DNA of 64,000 nt from Alopecurus myosuroides (GCA_028641055.1 CM054059.1:436947785-437011784); one strand, 5' to 3'. Positions 44,776 to 56,385 are shown, numbered from the stretch's first letter. The notes: a model not told the origin generated them from the sequence alone. Program-made: numbers and translations.

Positions 44776-45174
44776 TTTGAGTAGATATGGGTAGATTTAC
44801 TTAACGAAACACAAATCTGAGACATTTGAAAAGTTCAAAGAATTTCAGAGTGAAGTTGAAAATCGTCGTAACAGAAAGATTAAATTTCTACGATCTGATC
44901 GTGGAGGTGAATATCTAAGTTACGAGTTTGCATGCATATGAAACAATGTGGAATAGTTTCACAACTCACACCTGCCGGAACACCACAACGAAATGGTGTT
45001 TCCGAACATCGTAATCGTACTTTATTGGATATGGTTCGATCTATGATGTCTCTTACAGATTTGCCAATATCGTTTTAGGGTTATGCACTAGAGACCGCTA
45101 CATTTACTTTAAATAGGGCACCATCTAAATCCGTTGAAACAACACCGTTTGAATTATGGTTTGGAAACAAACCT
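44776..45174 (+). pseudogene. Copia integrase core, fragmented
   Basis: Mixed-frame translation gives KFKEFQSEVENRRNRKIKFL, RSDRGGEYLSYEF (second catalytic Asp retained) and TPQRNGVSEHRNRTLLDM (catalytic Glu context). At least three stops or frameshifts (near 44795, 44935 and 45078). Confidence 0.75.
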
Positions 45175-45690
45175 ATGCTGTCATTTCTAAAAGTTTGGGG
45201 ATGCGATGTTTATGTGAAGAAGTTTCAACCTGATAAACTCGAACCCAAAGCGGAAAAATGCGTCTTCATAGGATACCCTAAAGAAACAATAGGGTACACC
45301 TTCTATCACAGATCCGAAGGCAAGATTTTCGTTGCCAAGAATGGATCCTTTTTGGAGAAGGAGTTTCTCTCGAAAGGTGTGAATAGTAGGAAGGTAGAAC
45401 TCGACGAGGTTATTGAACCTTCTCTTCTTGGAATGGCGAGTAGCGCAGCGCCGTAAGTTGTTCCGGTGCCGACCCCGTCAGTTGAAGAGAGAGGTAATGA
45501 TCAAAATCATGAATCTCGAGTAGAGGAAACTACCGCACCTCGCAGGTCAACTAGGGAACGTACCGCTCCTGAACTGTACGGAGATCCCGTATTAAACTTC
45601 ATGGTAGATGGAGGTGATGACCCTGCGACATATGATGAAGTGATGATGAGCCCAGATTCCAACAAATGGCTTGAAGCCATGAAATCCTAA
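45175..45690 (+). pseudogene. Copia integrase C-terminus and linker to RT
   Basis: Begins MLSFLKVWGCDVYVKKFQPD, then KAEKCVFIGYPKETIGYTFY, the usual post-integrase segment, then a Pro/Glu-rich linker. In-frame stops at 45454-45456 (TAA) and 45688-45690 (TAA), the second just before the RT frame in the same phase. Confidence 0.8.
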
Positions 45691-45699
45691 ATTGGATCC

Positions 45700-47193
45700 A
45701 TGTACGAAAACCAAGTTTGGACTTTGGTGGACTTACCCGATGACCGCAAGGCCGTTGAGAACAAATGGATCTTTAAAAAGAAAACTGACGCTGATGGTAA
45801 TGTGACCGTCTATAAATCTCGACTTGTCGCAAAAGGTTTCCGACAAATTCAAGGAGTTGACTATGATGAGACTTTCTCACCAGTAGCGATTCTTAAGTCA
45901 GTTAGGATTATGTTAGCAGTTGCTGCATTTTTCGATTATGAAATCTGGCAGATGGATGTCAAAACGGCGTTCCTTAATGGTGACATTGAGGAAGAGTTGT
46001 ATATGATGCAACCCAAAGGTTTTGTTGATCCTAAGGATGCTGACAAGGTGTGTAAGCTTCAACGTTCCATTTATGGACTGAAGCAAGCATCCCGGAGTTG
46101 GAACCTCCGTTTTGATAAGGTGATCAAAGGGTTTGGATTTTTCCAAACATACGGAGAAACTTGTATTTACAAGAAATTGAGTGGGAGCTTTGTAGAATTT
46201 CTAGTACTATATGTGGATGACATATTGTTGATTGGAAATGATATAGAACTTTTTAAAAGCGTAAAAGGTTATTTGAACAGAAGTTTTTCGATGAAAGACC
46301 TTGGTGAAGAAGCTTATATATTAGGCATCAAAATCTACAGGGATAGATCAAGGCGCTTAATTGGACTTTCGCAAAGTACATACCTTGACAAGATTCTGAA
46401 GAAGTTCAGAATGGAAGAGAGTAGGAAGGGGTTTTTACCTATGTTGCAAGGAAAAACGTTGAGTAAGACTCAATGTCCAGCTACAACAGAAGATAGAGAG
46501 AGAATGAATATGATTCCCTATGCTTCAGCCATAGGTTCTATCATGTATGCTATACTATGTACAAGACCGGATGTGGCATATGCTATTAGTTTGACTAGTA
46601 GATACCAATCCGATCCAGGTTTGGAACACTGGACGGCGGTCAAGAATATCTTTAAGTACTTGATAAGAACTAAGGATATGTTTCTCATATATGGCAGTGA
46701 AGAAGAGCTCGACGCAAGATGTTACGTTGATGCTAGTTTTGACACCGATCCGGATGACTCTAAGTTTCAGTCCGGGTACGTATTTGTTATGAATGGAGGA
46801 GCTGTAAGCTGGAGGAGTTCCAAGCAATCCGTGGTGGCGAGATCATCAACAGAAGCGGAATATGTTGCTGCCTCGGAGGCAACACAGGAAGCAGTTTGGA
46901 TGAAGGAGTTCATATCCGAACTAGGTGTGGTTCCGAGTGCGTTGGATCCAATGTGTATCTATTGTGACAACAATGGTGCCATAGCCAATGCTAAGGAATC
47001 AAGGTCTCACAAGAATTCCAAGCATATCAAGCGCCGTTTTCACTCCATCCGTGAGCAGGTCGCAGATGGGGATGTGAAGATTTGCAAAGTACATACGGAT
47101 CTGAATGTGGCAGATCCGTTGACTAAAACTCTCTCAAGGGCAAAACATGATCAACACCAGAACTCAATGGGTATTAGATTCATCACCATGTAA
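45700..47193 (+). CDS. Copia reverse transcriptase-RNase H, 497 codons open
   Basis: RT starts near residue 5 (NQVWTLVDLP), with KSRLVAKGFRQIQGVDYDET, the catalytic QMDVKTAFLNG (about 84-94) and YVDD (171-174). RNase H begins near residue 345 (RCYVDASFDTDPDD), with KQSVVARSSTEAEYVAASEA and YCDNNGAI. The frame ends 34 bases before the 3' LTR. All recognisable catalytic acids are present. It is normally part of a longer polyprotein and is separated from it here by a TAA at 45688-45690, so independent activity is doubtful. It was not rated a host gene. Confidence 0.9.
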   Translation: MYENQVWTLVDLPDDRKAVENKWIFKKKTDADGNVTVYKSRLVAKGFRQIQGVDYDETFSPVAILKSVRIMLAVAAFFDYEIWQMDVKTAFLNGDIEEELYMMQPKGFVDPKDADKVCKLQRSIYGLKQASRSWNLRFDKVIKGFGFFQTYGETCIYKKLSGSFVEFLVLYVDDILLIGNDIELFKSVKGYLNRSFSMKDLGEEAYILGIKIYRDRSRRLIGLSQSTYLDKILKKFRMEESRKGFLPMLQGKTLSKTQCPATTEDRERMNMIPYASAIGSIMYAILCTRPDVAYAISLTSRYQSDPGLEHWTAVKNIFKYLIRTKDMFLIYGSEEELDARCYVDASFDTDPDDSKFQSGYVFVMNGGAVSWRSSKQSVVARSSTEAEYVAASEATQEAVWMKEFISELGVVPSALDPMCIYCDNNGAIANAKESRSHKNSKHIKRRFHSIREQVADGDVKICKVHTDLNVADPLTKTLSRAKHDQHQNSMGIRFITM

Positions 47194-47212
47194 TATAGAT
47201 TATTGCCCCTAA

Positions 47213-47226
47213 TGCAAGTGGGAGAC
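47213..47226 (+). other. Polypurine tract before the Copia 3' LTR
   Basis: GCAAGTGGGAGAC lies directly before the LTR start at 47227. The same tract occurs on the minus strand next to 63689 in the second copy. Confidence 0.8.
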
Positions 47227-48879
47227 TAAAGGGAATATGCCCGAGAGGCAATAATAAAGTGTTTATTATTTTATTACTTGTTTATGATATATGTTTATTT
47301 CTCATGCTAGAATTGTATTAATCGGAAACGTTGATACATGTGTGATTAATAAACAAACCAACATTCCGAGTGAGCCTCTCTTGTAACTATCTCGTTGATT
47401 AACAGATGATCAAGGTTTCCTGATCATAGACATTTGATGTTGTTAATAACGGGATCATGTCATTAGGGGAATGACATGATGAACTTAGACCCTAACTAAG
47501 TATAACAATACGATCAAGTCATTTAGTTTTGTTGTTATGTCTTACATTCGGAGTAACATTGTTCCTTAGACCATGAGATCATGTTAATCACTAATACCGA
47601 AAGAATGCTTTGATAACATCAAACGTCACACCGTAACAGGGTGACTATAAAGGTGGCATTAGGTATTCGGAAAGTGTTAGTTGAATCTCATGGATCAAGA
47701 ATGGGATTTTTCCATCCAATATGACGGAGAGATATACTCAGGGCCCTCTCGGTGATAACACATCGACACCGCTTGCAAGCACGTGATATGATCACAAGGA
47801 TGTTATATCACGGGAACGAGAAAAGATTACTTGTCGGATAACGAGATCAAACAAGGTATGGTGGATACCGATGATCGGATCTCGGGCAAGTAAAATATCG
47901 CGAGACAAAGGGAAATAGTCACGACGTTGAAAGGTTCACACGATCAAGAGAGTCATCGTTGAATATATAGGAGTCATCACGGATCTCCAGATCCCGCCGT
48001 TGATTATTGATCGGAGAGGAGTCTCGATCATGTCTATATTATTCGCGAACCGTAGGGTGACACACTTAAGCTTCGATGAAGCGTTAGAGAGGATACGGAA
48101 TACCGAAAAATATTTTGGGCAGCTCCGAAAAATTGTTTCGGGGGAAAATTGAAATAGTTCAAGGGGGTTTTCATCGAATGGTTGTTAATAGAATTAACAA
48201 ATGATTCGAGGTACTGCATGCAAATGTTTGTTAATGGAATTAACAAATATAAATAAAGAAATAAAAATATTTTATTTATTTATTAAAGAAAAACCTTTGG
48301 ATTTTCTAAGTGAAAAATTAAGGGAGTATGAGTGGGTGTGAGTGGGGCTTGCACTCACATGAAGAGAGGAAGGGGTGGGGGCACCCATGGCTGGCCGCAC
48401 CCCCCCTTGGGCTGCCTCCCCCTCCCCTATAAAAGGAGGGTGAGAGATCCCTATTCCCCACACACTTGCCCACTCCCTTTTCCCTCCACCCGCTGCTCCA
48501 TTCCATGGTCTCCGGCTTGGCGAAGCCCTGACCGTGGGATTCTTCACCACCACCACGCCGTCGTGCTGCTGGAGTTCCGCGGGGATCCTCTACTTCCGCT
48601 ACCCGCTGGATCAAGGGAACGGAAGTCTTCATCGAGCTGAACGTGTGGCCAATTACGGAGGCACCGCCGGATTGCGGTGCACTTCTTCTCGCTCGGGATC
48701 GACGTGAGTATGACTACGCCAACAACGAGATTTTATCTCGTACCACTTTGAGTCTTCGAGGGTATGTTATCTCAAGACTCTCTTTCTCCCTGTTGCCTTT
48801 CATCTCATAGATTAGATCTTGGCCATTCGGGTTTATCGCGCGTAGGAATTTTTTTGTTTTCTATGCAATGTACCCTTCA
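47227..48879 (+). repeat. Copia 3' LTR
   Basis: 1653 bp, starting TAAAGGGAATATGCCC (expected TG changed to TA) and ending TACCCTTCA. A TATA-like word CCCCTATAAAAGGAGG lies near 48425. Homologous with 62043-63689 on the other strand. Confidence 0.88.
48421..48436 (+). promoter_or_regulatory. TATA box in the Copia 3' LTR
   Basis: CTATAAAAGGAGG lies after a GC-rich U3 and before a C/T-rich R-like region. The equivalent in the other copy is near 62490 on the minus strand (CTGTATAAAGAGG). Confidence 0.65.
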
Positions 48880-48889
48880 GATTGCCCTT

Positions 48890-49859
48890 GCGTCCCGTGG
48901 GATAGTGTGAGCAATCCAGAATCTGGAAGACCCCCTTCCCGCTGGAGTTTCACACTGAGAGATGATCAGAAATATAGATCCTTATACATCATAAGGCATC
49001 ATATTCACGCAGATCTTAAGTCTGAGGACTTGGAGGAGGAATCCCCATTTACTTTGTTTTACGCCCTCGAGACAAGATATGAACAACAGAAGGCAGTTGT
49101 CTTGCCCGAAGCACTCCATTATTAGACACACCTCCGACTACAGGACTTTAAGTCTGTCGGGAAGTACAATCATGAGGTTTATAAGATCACTTTCAAACTA
49201 CGCTTTTGCGGGAAGGAGCTACTGATGCGGAGAAGATAGCGAAAACTATGTCTACGATGCTCCCATATGATAGGATCCTCTAGCAGCAGTACTGTTCTCG
49301 CTACTACCAAGTCCATTCTGGTCTTATTCATATTTTACTTCGGGCGGAAACGCATGATGAGGTACTCGCTTAGAATGGCTCTCAGCGTCTGGTTGGTTCC
49401 CAACCTCTACCTAAAGTTCATATGAATATGGTGAATGGACAAAATTTTGATGGTGGCTTCAATGGCAACCCCTCGAACTTCAATGGTAAGGGAAAGCGCA
49501 ACAGGAACAGAAAGGCTAGAAACTCAGACCATGGGAAAGACACCACAAAGCCCAAGTTAGACAAAACTAAGCTTTGCGACAAGTGTGGATGCTACACGCA
49601 TCCCCACTAACAAGTGCAAGACCCCAAAGCATTTGGCCATTCTCTACCAGCAATCCCAGGTATGCAACACACCTCGAGGGAAAAGGTTTGAAGCAAATTT
49701 CAACCTTCATCCAATTGGCACCGATGGAGCTGGTTGTTCGCAAGACGTTCCTCCGGGACCTAGCAACGCCGTTACTCTCCTTCCACCAGAGGACCCTACA
49801 GGTACGGAGGGCATGATGGTGGAGTACGCGTCAACCGACATGTTTGGAGACTTAGACTA
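48890..49859 (+). pseudogene. Copia gag relic with CCHC zinc knuckle
   Basis: Pieces in several frames: WSFTLRDDQKYRSLYIIRHH, then ETRYEQQKAVVLPEALH, a TAG near 49123, LRLQDFKSVGKYN, and after more breaks KLCDKCGCYTHP, the start of a C-x2-C-x4-H-x4-C knuckle completed only after a frameshift (NKCKTPKHLAILYQQ). The last frame (49585-49859) ends MFGDLD then stop. Confidence 0.75.
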
Positions 49860-50085
49860 GTCCCACTATCTCCTTAGTGATCGTTTTATTAATATCCATT
49901 AGTAATGTTGTAATAAAACATAAGTATTTTATGTCAACATATACTCTATTATTTGGATTTTACTACACGTACATACATCCAAACCGTATAATATGTTGCA
50001 TATAATGTAATTTCATTGGTCACAATTTGCTTGAGTTCAAATTTCCTCCGTCATAAGACTTTGTGTGGACATCATGCACCACAGG
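49860..50085 (+). other. Noncoding stretch between gag and pol relics
   Basis: AT-rich, with no recognised motif. It is probably part of the same Copia element. Confidence 0.45.
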
Positions 50086-52660
50086 GAAGCTAATTTTGAG
50101 GCTCTGGCTCCTCAAAATAAAAGCTGAACCACTTCGGTTCCTTTAACACATTCAGGATTCGTGGTCTCATCCAACCACTATCTGGATCATTCAGGTATTT
50201 CATGGTGTTTGTTGATGCATCTACACGATGGTCACATATGTGTAGTCTATCCACACAAAACCATGCATTTGCCAAGATAAACGAGGGAAGTAATAAGTTA
50301 TAGGCCCGTTATCTAGAAAGTTGAATTAAATATTCGCATGGGCAATGCTGCATAATTTTGGTCAAGTGCCTCCACCAACTATTTCATGGCACTAGGATTG
50401 AAGCTCAGCACTTTGTCCCATATGTCCATACACATACTGGTTTGGATGAATCCCTAGATAAGAGGACCAAACTCATTGCAAGACCTTTGTTGATAAGTTG
50501 CAATTTACCAACTTCACGTTGGAGTCAAGCAGTGTGACACGATATTGACTGACTATCTGCACATAGAAGTGCTTCCCCTCTGTAAATGATATGTGGAAAT
50601 CCTCCGAGCATTTCTCATCTGCGTAAGTTCGGAAGCACTTCATGCGTACCGATCTCACCACCGCAACATACATAATTGGGCCCACATACTAGGGATCTAT
50701 GTTGAGTACTGATCTCCGTCGATCACCAAGTACCTTAAACCCCTTATAGGGTATCTATTCATAGCCCAGTACGTTGATTGCTACATTAAAGGACGAATTA
50801 TTTCCAGACATTAGGGGGAGACTTCATGTACCACATAGAATGCCAAGAAATCGATTGGGACTCCACGTTCCACCTCATACCACGTTCATTCACAAATTCG
50901 CAACATACTGCAAATATCCTGCCATATTCATTTACTGACCTGAAAGGTGTTACAAAATCCTTTAATCTAGCTAGAAATGCGTCCGAAAGAGTGGAGGTAC
51001 CAATAAAAACCACTCAACTCCTTTTTCCTAAATAGAGGGGGAGTAGTACGGCCTCTAACCAGGATCTGGCTTCCTACAAGCAACAAAGGCAATTGAGGAA
51101 GAATCCTCTAAGTCGGTAAATGAAAGTTAACCTAGCGTTGACGTACACCTTCTGGGTAGTATACACCCAGTGGAAGGGAAACCTCCACAACCCAACTTCA
51201 GCTTGCACACACTGGCTGGGACATCGGAACACCTAGACTCGCGCGTATTGGGAAATCACGAAGAGTCATCAAGGGTGCTTGATATTTCCACTAACAATCG
51301 ATACTGGAGAACCATACAACCAAAGCCTACAACCGTCGACAAACATTTCTCTTGTATGATTGCCAACAACCTTCTTGATGAATTCAGATCCAAAGACTAT
51401 GGCCATAGCAAAGTGTAAACCACTCACTCGGACTGAAACAATCAAAGGATGCAATCTAAGCAGAATTAGCCTCGCTCTTCCAAATGAATTCTCTATGCGA
51501 TTCATTGCATTTTCTTCCGGACACGGAACAAAAACAACAAGGTGGTGAGAAAGTAGGGCTTGTAGCATAAGGTCGGGTTTCCGCAGAGATCCGAGACCTA
51601 CTCTCCAGACAAGAGTGGAATCCTTCTTTCCGATACTTATATAATTGCTAGTACAAAATCATCCATCTATGTAGTTGGTAGATGTAGTGACTACACATCC
51701 ATGTGGATCACTAGATTTAGACATGTATGGTTCCCGAAGGAATCTCAATTCGAATCGAAATGCAAATTCAACATATATTGTGTAAAGTCAATAAGTCACA
51801 ACATGACTTATTGTTGTCGGTAAATTTTGGTACAACCGACACAGTGAGTTTCTTATACACAAGGACTACTCCTACAATGATGATTACCAATGTGTATTCG
51901 TCATACACAAGGATTGCTCCTAGAATGACGAAGCACGTGATCATATACAAGACGAAATTTGAGATGAAGATTTTGGATAAACCAAAATAGTTCTCGAGAC
52001 TAGATCTCGAACTCGTTCACTCAAATATTATGGTACACTAAGTTGGTTATGTCAGAAATATTGGATAAACTTAATATGGACGTGTCATATCCATCCCCCA
52101 TGCCGGTTGTTCGATTTCTAGACGTAGAGAAAGATTTACTCAAACCACGGGAAGATGTAGAAGAGATGTTGGGGCATATAGTTCCATATCCCAATGCCTT
52201 TGGACCCACTAACATAGCTGGTTGGGATCAAGAATATCTCTCGATATCTCGAAGGCACTAAAAATCTTGACCAATTGTTCGTATTTCGGAGAAATCTGAA
52301 CTCCAATATCATCAGACATTGACATTGGCTACTACTACAATCCCCAAAATGTGTACCTACATGGTAGAATTGTCACTCCATTGACGTCTTTCAAACAGAC
52401 TGTGTTACCTACACCTTCCAATCATTCTGAGATATGATTCTACGCGTTAACACATATGGCTTCACAGAATGATAAACCACATACATTACTACATTAGTCA
52501 TGTGGAATTGTTTCTCTTGAATCATAAACCATTATCTACACAGATAATGTTGCTTATGTTGCATTGATGCAAACATGATACGTCAAGAGCAATATCACCA
52601 TGCATATTGCCACTCAATTGTTTTATCCCTATGAACTCTAGAAGAGTCAGGGAATAAACA
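50086..52660 (+). pseudogene. Copia integrase and RT relics
   Basis: A frame near 50165-50280 reads GLIQPLSGSFRYFMVFVDAS then TRWSHMCSLSTQNHAFAKI, the start of a Copia integrase core. Around 51365-51420 NSDPKTMA resembles the pre-RT segment. At 52043-52200 a frame (ILDKLNMDVSYPSP, then FLDVEKDLLKPREDVEEMLG) matches the RT-RNase H connection. Most of the RT palm is missing or unreadable. Internal deletions are likely. Confidence 0.6.
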
Positions 52661-52662
52661 TC

Positions 52663-52848
52663 TTGCAAATCCAAATCATGCAAAATACTTGTTGGTTTGT
52701 TCATGAAGTCTCTACCAACTTTAATATTTCTGAAATTGGTATTCGACGGCTTCGAGATATGCAAGAGTCAGGGGGAGTATCTTCCTGTACTATTCATGAT
52801 CAAAGCATCATATTACACTCTTTTTTCCTTTATGAGTTTACTATCTAG
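52663..52848 (+). pseudogene. Copia pol C-terminal relic
   Basis: A 61-residue frame ends the element's pol: STNFNISEIGIRRLRDMQES then GGVSSCTIHD. Some Copia families have this type of C-terminus followed by a long 3' untranslated region. Here it runs to the LTR at 53241. Confidence 0.5.
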
Positions 52849-53009
52849 GTACCCATCAAGGTTTTTAATGAGGTAATATCAACATAAGTTCATATGTCAT
52901 ACTATCCGTTTTCCCCACCGGGGTTTTAGGAAGGTATACACGACATATTTATTGTCCTCTATATTCTACGAGTCCACTTCACATTGAGTTAAAAGAGGCA
53001 ATAACAATA

Positions 53010-53175
53010 ATATGTTGTAGCATTTTCTCCTTATTTTCCCACTGGGTTTGAAGGAGTTTTAACAGCATATCCAACCATTATATGTTGCAACATTTTCTCC
53101 TTATTTTCCCACTGGGTTTAAAGAAGTTTTAGCAACATATCATACACACTACTCCTTGCATTTTTTTTCCCACAG
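53010..53175 (+). repeat. Imperfect tandem repeats before the short LTR
   Basis: The phrase ACATTTTCTCCTTATTTTCCCACTGGGTTT (given here only by its position and repeat length, about 75 bases) occurs at 53014 and 53084, with a weaker third copy near 53150. These repeats form the 3' untranslated region of the older Copia element. Confidence 0.75.
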
Positions 53176-53240
53176 GGTTTTTGGAGGAGAGATGATTTCA
53201 AAGATGTTCAATCGTAAATACAAAGAAGGATTCGGGGAAA

Positions 53241-53474
53241 TGTTAGGATTTAATTAGTAGATTAGATAAAAGGGATAATCCTCCCATGTAATAATCTATG
53301 TCGGTTAGTAGAATGACAACCGACATAGCACGCATCCCTTCACGAACGTACGCATCTCCTCATCGCGTCCATTCCCCTTGCATAAATATGTTGAACATCA
53401 ATGGAATAACTGAATAAGACAACAATTGTTTCATTTGTCGTCTGTCTCTCGCTTGCTCTTGATCAATTTCAACA
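53241..53474 (+). repeat. Short Copia LTR, 234 bp
   Basis: It starts TGTTAGGATTTAATTAG directly after a purine-rich tract (GGATTCGGGGAAA) and ends CAATTTCAACA, with TGTT/AACA inverted ends. It contains an inner inverted repeat (TATGTCGGTT ... AACCGACATA, 53297-53323). The 5' partner is absent. Confidence 0.75.
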
Positions 53475-53851
53475 CATATAGTGACCTTGATTCGCTTTCA
53501 GCTATAGTAAACCTGACCACGTATATATATGTGTTATAAATTCTTAGCTGGAGAGTGAACAGTTACAGATTTTAAATACGTTCTCGTCGTCCCCTGTAGA
53601 CAGCTCAGTAATAACCAGAGCAGATTGAAGTTAACACAATCGAGGGTAACGGGACCAACACCCACCACCATCACGATAAACCCAGACGTTGAAACTGATA
53701 CTGATCAGCTTCTCACTGCAGGTGCTCGTGTAAACACGTACACGCCTAGATATATAGTCCATCTCCTTCACGCTCACACACAATATATAAGTCGATCGAC
53801 ATGCGTAGTAGCTCCTCCGTTTCCTTTTAAAGCAGGGTTATATGTGTGGGC
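53475..53851. other. Flank of the Copia LTR and block P copy 1
   Basis: It contains CGTATATATATGTG near 53520 and the P block 53689-53780. In the P block the site CACGTACACGCC is the empty counterpart of the MITE insertion at 60357. No gene called. Confidence 0.5.
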
Positions 53852-54052
53852 TTAAACGGCGTTCCTCCTTGAATTATTGCCCAAGTTGATGTAAGCTGGC
53901 TTGACTTGCGTGCGCTCATATGGTGCACTGTCCTCACTTGACCATGATGGGTGCTTCATTTGGTAGTCACCATCGATCTTAACTGAGGCAGTATATGTTA
54001 CTCCTTTTGTGGGGACAGAGCTTGGGAATATTTGATTTGACATTGGTCCTAT
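53852..54052 (-). CDS. Exon-like segment, block C copy 1, unknown protein
   Basis: After a minus-strand acceptor (CCTCGGCAG) a frame of 66 codons runs to a TAA at 53854-53852. It begins IGPMSNQIFPSSVPTKG, then VTYTASVKIDGDYQMKHPSW, and ends with YINLGNNSRRNAV. The acceptor and first residues are also readable in block C copy 3 (60165-60215: MGPMSNQIF) and, with the AG changed, in copy 2 (near 55310). The later copies have stops. I do not recognise the family. It may be the last exon of a lost gene. Confidence 0.4.
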   Translation of the reverse strand: MGPMSNQIFPSSVPTKGVTYTASVKIDGDYQMKHPSWSSEDSAPYERTQVKPAYINLGNNSRRNAV

Positions 54053-54263
54053 CTGCCGAGGGAATTATTTTCCGGCATGGGTATAAGCGTACGTGGAAGA
54101 ATGGTTTTGGATGTTAACGAAAAACTGTCGGTTGCTTCTTTTCCGACGACAGCGGGTTGTTTTTTTAAGGATCATCCTGAGAGGTGTATCATTTTCACAA
54201 AAGAAGGGACCAACCGGTCAAATTACATCGTGGATGTCAGAAACGCCAAGCTTGCATCCACGG

Positions 54264-54890
54264 ATTTATATAATTCGGTCACTCACCAACCCTCCACCGT
54301 TCCACCTGCGCTAGTTTACCTCTAAACAAGCGTTCAGACCTCCAAGAGTCGGCCTCGTCCACTATCCATCTAAGAACCGTGTCCACCCTTGGCTGCATTC
54401 CCTCGAAAATCACGTTATTGCGGTGTCTCCACGAACACCAACAAGTAAGCACGGCCACTGTCCACGTGTTACGGTCACTCCTTAGACTTGGAAACCAATC
54501 CGCTAGCCGGTTATCCCGTGTCGGCACCGTAGGCGTACCATCCCAACGCCTGCTGAGGGTGGACCATAACTCCATGGAAAAGACACAACCCAGGAGGAGG
54601 TGGTCGATGTCCTCCTGGGGCTGATCGCAGGATGCACATGCCGCCGGGCGCGGCATGCCACGACGACCCAACCTGTCCGCCAACCCTCTGAGAGCCAACC
54701 ATAAAAAGATTTTACATTTGTGGGGAGGGGGGAGGGGTGGCGAGAGCGCCATACTTCTTTCGCCCCTAGCATCCCCTCTTGGCCCGCAAACATGGCCCTA
54801 TAAGCTGATCTAGCTGATTATGCGCTATTGGCCTCCCAGTTTCACCTGAAAATGTTGTCCACCCCGATAGTGATGGGTCGGAGGGTTTTC
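54264..54890 (-). mobile_element. 5'-truncated LINE fragment with zinc-binding region
   Basis: The minus frame (54752-54279) reads KCKIFLWLALRGLADRLG then CASCDQPQEDIDHLLLGCVF, the zf-RVT region after RT. Upstream SAYRAMFAGQE is in another frame. It is flanked by CATCCACGG (about 54255-54263) and CATCCACCGAG (about 54892), a probable target duplication. Block C/D sequence is continuous across this point in copy 2 (CATCCACGGAGGG near 55448). The role in the intact element is nucleic-acid binding by ORF2. Confidence 0.75.
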
Positions 54891-55861
54891 ATCCACCGAG
54901 GGATCTTTGAATCAAATAAGTCGGATCTTTAATACCTTGTCGTATCTTATTAATTTAGTTCGCATGATAGAGTCCTGCATGATTTTTCTCTAACGGTATA
55001 TTTGCACTACATCTAATTTGAAATTCTGTATCTCCACTCAAACCTCCTGAAGAAACCGTTTACTTTTTTGTGGTGCAATCGAACACCCTAAATCTGGTAT
55101 AATTCCAATGACCATGGCATTGTGGTAATTCGTTTTTTCTACTCCTAAGCTAGCTTGACTTGTGTGCGCTCATATGGTGCACCGTCCTTGATTATGATGG
55201 GTGCATCATTTAGTAGCCATGATCGATCTTAACTGAGTCAATATACTCCGTATGTTATTTCTTTTGCTGGAACAGAGATGGGAATATTTGATTTGACATT
55301 GGTCCTATTTGCTGAGTGGTCTATTTTTTCGGCCTGGGTATAATCGTACGTGGTTGAATGATTTTGGATGTTAACACAAAAACTGTCGGTTGTTTCTTCT
55401 CGGGCGACAGCTGGTTGTAGCTAGGCTAGAGTATCTTTGCATCCACGGAGGGCTCTTTGAATGAAAGGATACATAATTTTTTTTTTATCTTGGTAATGTA
55501 GTTTGCAGGATATTTCTTTAACGGTATATTAGCACTAAATCTAATTTGAAATTCAGCATCCACTCAATGACTCAAACCTCATGAAGAAACCATTTACCTT
55601 TTTGTGGTGCGATCAAACACACCAAATATGAAAGAATTCAATGACCATGGCATTGTAGTAATTCGTTTCGTTTTTTGTACTCCTGCTTTAGAATCATGCA
55701 TAAAAAAGACACACTTAAGAATGAATATATGCTCGTACAAAATCCTCCTAGATCAAATATGCTCCACCTGGCAAGTACGTACGCTATTGCCATTGCTTAT
55801 AAAAAAAATACACGTTCGCGTCTCTGCATGAACGATATCAAATGTCGGCCTAAATTTAATA

Positions 55862-56112
55862 GGCCCTCCATTTATGTTTACTTCACGTTCTAAGTTTTTA
55901 TTAAGTCAAATTTTTAAAATTTTGATCAAGTATATACGAAAAAAACATAAATTTATATATATCAAATTTATATAATATAAAAACATATTTCATGATGTTT
56001 TGAATAATATTAATTTATATTCTAGATGCGTATTGATAGTTTTTCCTCTATATTTGATCCAATTTACAAAATTTGAATTTGACTAATGCAATATAATTGT
56101 AAAAGGAGCGAG
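55862..56112. mobile_element. Degenerate MITE, Stowaway-like, about 250 bp
   Basis: Ends GGCCCTCCATTTATG and AAAAGGAGCGAG with TA on each side (55860-55861 and 56113-56114). The interior has the arms AAGTCAAATTTTTAAAATTT and AAAATTTGAATTTGACT as inverted repeats and an AT-rich centre. The ends are degraded, so the exact superfamily is less certain. Confidence 0.6.
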
Positions 56113-56319
56113 TACAAATATGTTTGCTGAGTAGTCGAAAAGTTCTTCGAAATACATACCCTACGGATGTTGGCAGACAGAGTCGATTAATGAGTTCCTG
56201 GGATTTCCTGTCATGGCAAATACTTGAAGGAGATAAGGATGAATGTGGTAAATTTGTATTGTGATTGTAGAAAATAGACATATTACCTCGTTTGGTTGGA
56301 AACAAATCATATCGTACCA

Positions 56320-56370
56320 TACCAAAGATTGAATACTAGGCCAAAGATGAATACTAGGCCAAAGATGACG
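56320..56370. repeat. 18-base tandem duplication
   Basis: GAATACTAGGCCAAAGAT occurs twice in a row just left of the Mutator-like element. Confidence 0.75.
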
Positions 56371-56376
56371 CCTCCA

Positions 56377-56385
56377 TATAAATAA
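56377..56385. repeat. 9-bp target site duplication TATAAATAA, left copy
   Basis: Identical to 58909-58917. Nine bases is the standard for Mutator-superfamily insertions. Confidence 0.9.

Larger units (their letters stand above)
42996..48879 (+). mobile_element. Copia LTR retrotransposon (5' LTR missing in the gap)
   Basis: Order after the gap: untranslated leader, gag, protease, integrase, RT, RNase H, polypurine tract and 3' LTR. Integrase before RT defines Copia. Ends of the TGAAGG...CCTTCA type and a TAAAGGGAATATGCCC LTR start are those of a common Triticeae Copia family also present at 62043-64000. Frameshifts and stops in gag and integrase show decay, while the RT-RNase H half remains open for 497 codons. 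Confidence 0.92.
48880..53474 (+). mobile_element. Older Copia element with short LTR, 5' part replaced, strongly decayed
   Basis: Immediately after the first Copia LTR, gag sequence of a different Copia family begins in mid-domain. Integrase, RT and RNase H traces and a 234-bp LTR ending at 53474 follow. It appears that the first Copia element inserted in the gag of this one. The remaining left part should lie beyond the gap, or is lost. Many stops and frameshifts make it the most decayed Copia here. Confidence 0.75.

Noticed and set aside
48318..48640. Open frames of about 100 codons on both strands in the Copia LTR
   Set aside because: GC-rich U3/R sequence of the LTR. Not shared in frame with the second LTR at 62043-63689.
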